Notes under the pieces: generated by a model
What the model was told of the DNA's origin: nothing
The model's database searches: none
What the model saw: only the letters and a program-made list of their open reading frames with translations
Translations under genes and position numbers: made by a program
Assembly (NCBI GenBank): GCA_046757645.1
Contig: JBHHYS010000134.1
Span: 1-5,077, forward strand
DNA length: 5,077 nt
Source of the DNA: JBHHYS01 sp046757645
GTDB lineage: Bacteria > Acidobacteriota > Terriglobia > Acidiferrales > 2-02-FULL-67-57
Direction: 5' to 3'
Part shown: piece by piece, positions 4,693-5,077 of the stretch
How the letters are laid out: each line of letters opens with the position of its first letter
Position numbering within the stretch: the first letter of the stretch is position 1

Positions 4693-4710
4693 CCGGCTTC
4701 GGCTCGCCGG
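4693..4710. terminator. Hairpin just after the fdx stop codon
   Basis: CCGGC (4693-4697) pairs with GCCGG (4706-4710) around an eight-base loop. The hairpin starts 6 nt after the TAA of fdx. On the minus strand it is followed by a G-rich stretch rather than U residues, so it is unlikely to be an efficient intrinsic terminator. A stability or attenuation role is possible. Between it and the larger hairpin, 4634-4692 holds no gene. Confidence 0.3.
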
Positions 4711-4716
4711 AACCAC

Positions 4717-5077
4717 TTAGTCCTCCTTTTTGCTGCTGCTGACTAGGGCGGACTCGCTGCCTTCACTGACGTAGTTGCGGTTCCAGGCGGGGATTTCCAC
4801 CACCACCTCGCCCGGCTTCTCGATGATCACCTGGCAGCCCAGGCGGGAATTCAGTTGCAGGTCGGCGGCCATATCCAGGCGGTCGAGCTCGTCATCCTGC
4901 GCTTCGGAGAGCAATTCCTGGCCCTGCTTCACCCATACGTGGCAGGTGGTGCAGGCGCAGTTGCCCCCGCAGGCGTGTTCGAGGTGGATGCCGTGGTTCA
5001 AGGCGATGTCCAGGAAGGAGCCCGGCTTGCCGTGCTCCTTGTAGGGCATCGCGTCCAGGTCCACCTCGACCGTCTTG
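4717..5077 (-). CDS. fdx: ISC-type 2Fe-2S ferredoxin, 5' end outside the window
   Basis: The frame is open to the window edge, and the visible part reads from KTVEVDLDAMPYKEHGKPGS to the TAA at 4717, 120 codons. The in-frame GTG at 5064 and ATG at 5049 are not the start, because the family's N-terminal beta strand lies upstream of them. The cluster-binding block EHACGGNCACTTCHV spans 4936-4980, and the fourth ligand is in RLGCQ (Cys codon 4836-4834). This gives the CX5CX2CXnC set of adrenodoxin-like ferredoxins. The extra cysteine inside the loop (GNCAC) is typical of isc-operon ferredoxins. LDMAADLQLNSRLGCQVII and EVVVEIPAWNRNYVSEG follow the family ending, then a serine-rich, charged tail (SESALVSSSKKED). 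Fdx is known to supply electrons for cluster assembly with IscS and IscU. The PYKEHGKPGS insert before the LD-ALNHGI helix is longer than in E. coli Fdx. The neighbouring iscX supports the ISC role. Confidence 0.93.
   Translation of the reverse strand, partial: KTVEVDLDAMPYKEHGKPGSFLDIALNHGIHLEHACGGNCACTTCHVWVKQGQELLSEAQDDELDRLDMAADLQLNSRLGCQVIIEKPGEVVVEIPAWNRNYVSEGSESALVSSSKKED

Noticed and set aside
4167..4742. Plus-strand open frame (191 codons) over the tRNA, iscX and spacer
   Set aside because: It covers a structural RNA gene and a well-recognised protein gene on the other strand, and no domain is seen in its translation.
1..5077. CRISPR array, insertion sequence, integrase or toxin-antitoxin pair
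   Set aside because: No regularly spaced repeats, transposase-like frames, terminal inverted repeats with target duplications or short paired toxin genes are visible. The tRNA 3' end is not followed by an integrase or by a repeated tRNA end.

Overview
The window is a GC-rich bacterial chromosome segment in which every supported gene reads on the minus strand, so transcription runs from high to low coordinates. It holds the 3' end of an iron-sulfur (ISC) cluster, a tRNA gene, a four-gene operon of type IV pilus minor pilins, and the first codons of another gene at the far edge. Gene content and the style of the ferredoxin and pilins fit Acidobacteriota or a similar GC-rich Gram-negative lineage. 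That placement is inferred from remembered family resemblance and is only moderately secure.

Right end (5077-4356): a 2Fe-2S ferredoxin of the ISC type (fdx, its 5' end outside the window) is followed by iscX. The 139-nt gap between them holds two GC-rich hairpins, one of them large and interrupted. Middle (4355-3998): a tRNA-Glu(UUC) gene with encoded CCA sits behind a clear sigma70-like promoter with a GC-rich discriminator. After it comes about 130 nt with an AGTAC repeat cluster and a candidate promoter for the pilin operon.

Left two thirds (3997-177): fimT/gspH-like, pilV-like, pilW-like and pilX-like genes lie 16, 17 and 23 nt apart, each of the last three with a good Shine-Dalgarno sequence. 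Together they would encode the minor pilin set that primes and caps a type IV pilus or related filament. The first three have a G|F(T/S)L(I/V/L)E prepilin site. The last, PilX-like, lacks the position-5 glutamate and is about three times the usual PilX length. It has a proline-rich loop between two cysteines, a calcium-loop consensus and a large beta-rich C-terminal region. Its proline segment is encoded over a C8 (G8 on the plus strand) tract that could be slippage-prone. No pilY1 is seen; the operon ends at a small hairpin.

Left edge (100-1): a perfect TATAAT precedes a short in-frame gene start whose 18 codons resemble the N-terminus of M50 site-2 proteases. Nothing here is clearly a new system. 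The best leads are the enlarged PilX-like protein with its homopolymer tract, and the structured fdx-iscX spacer.
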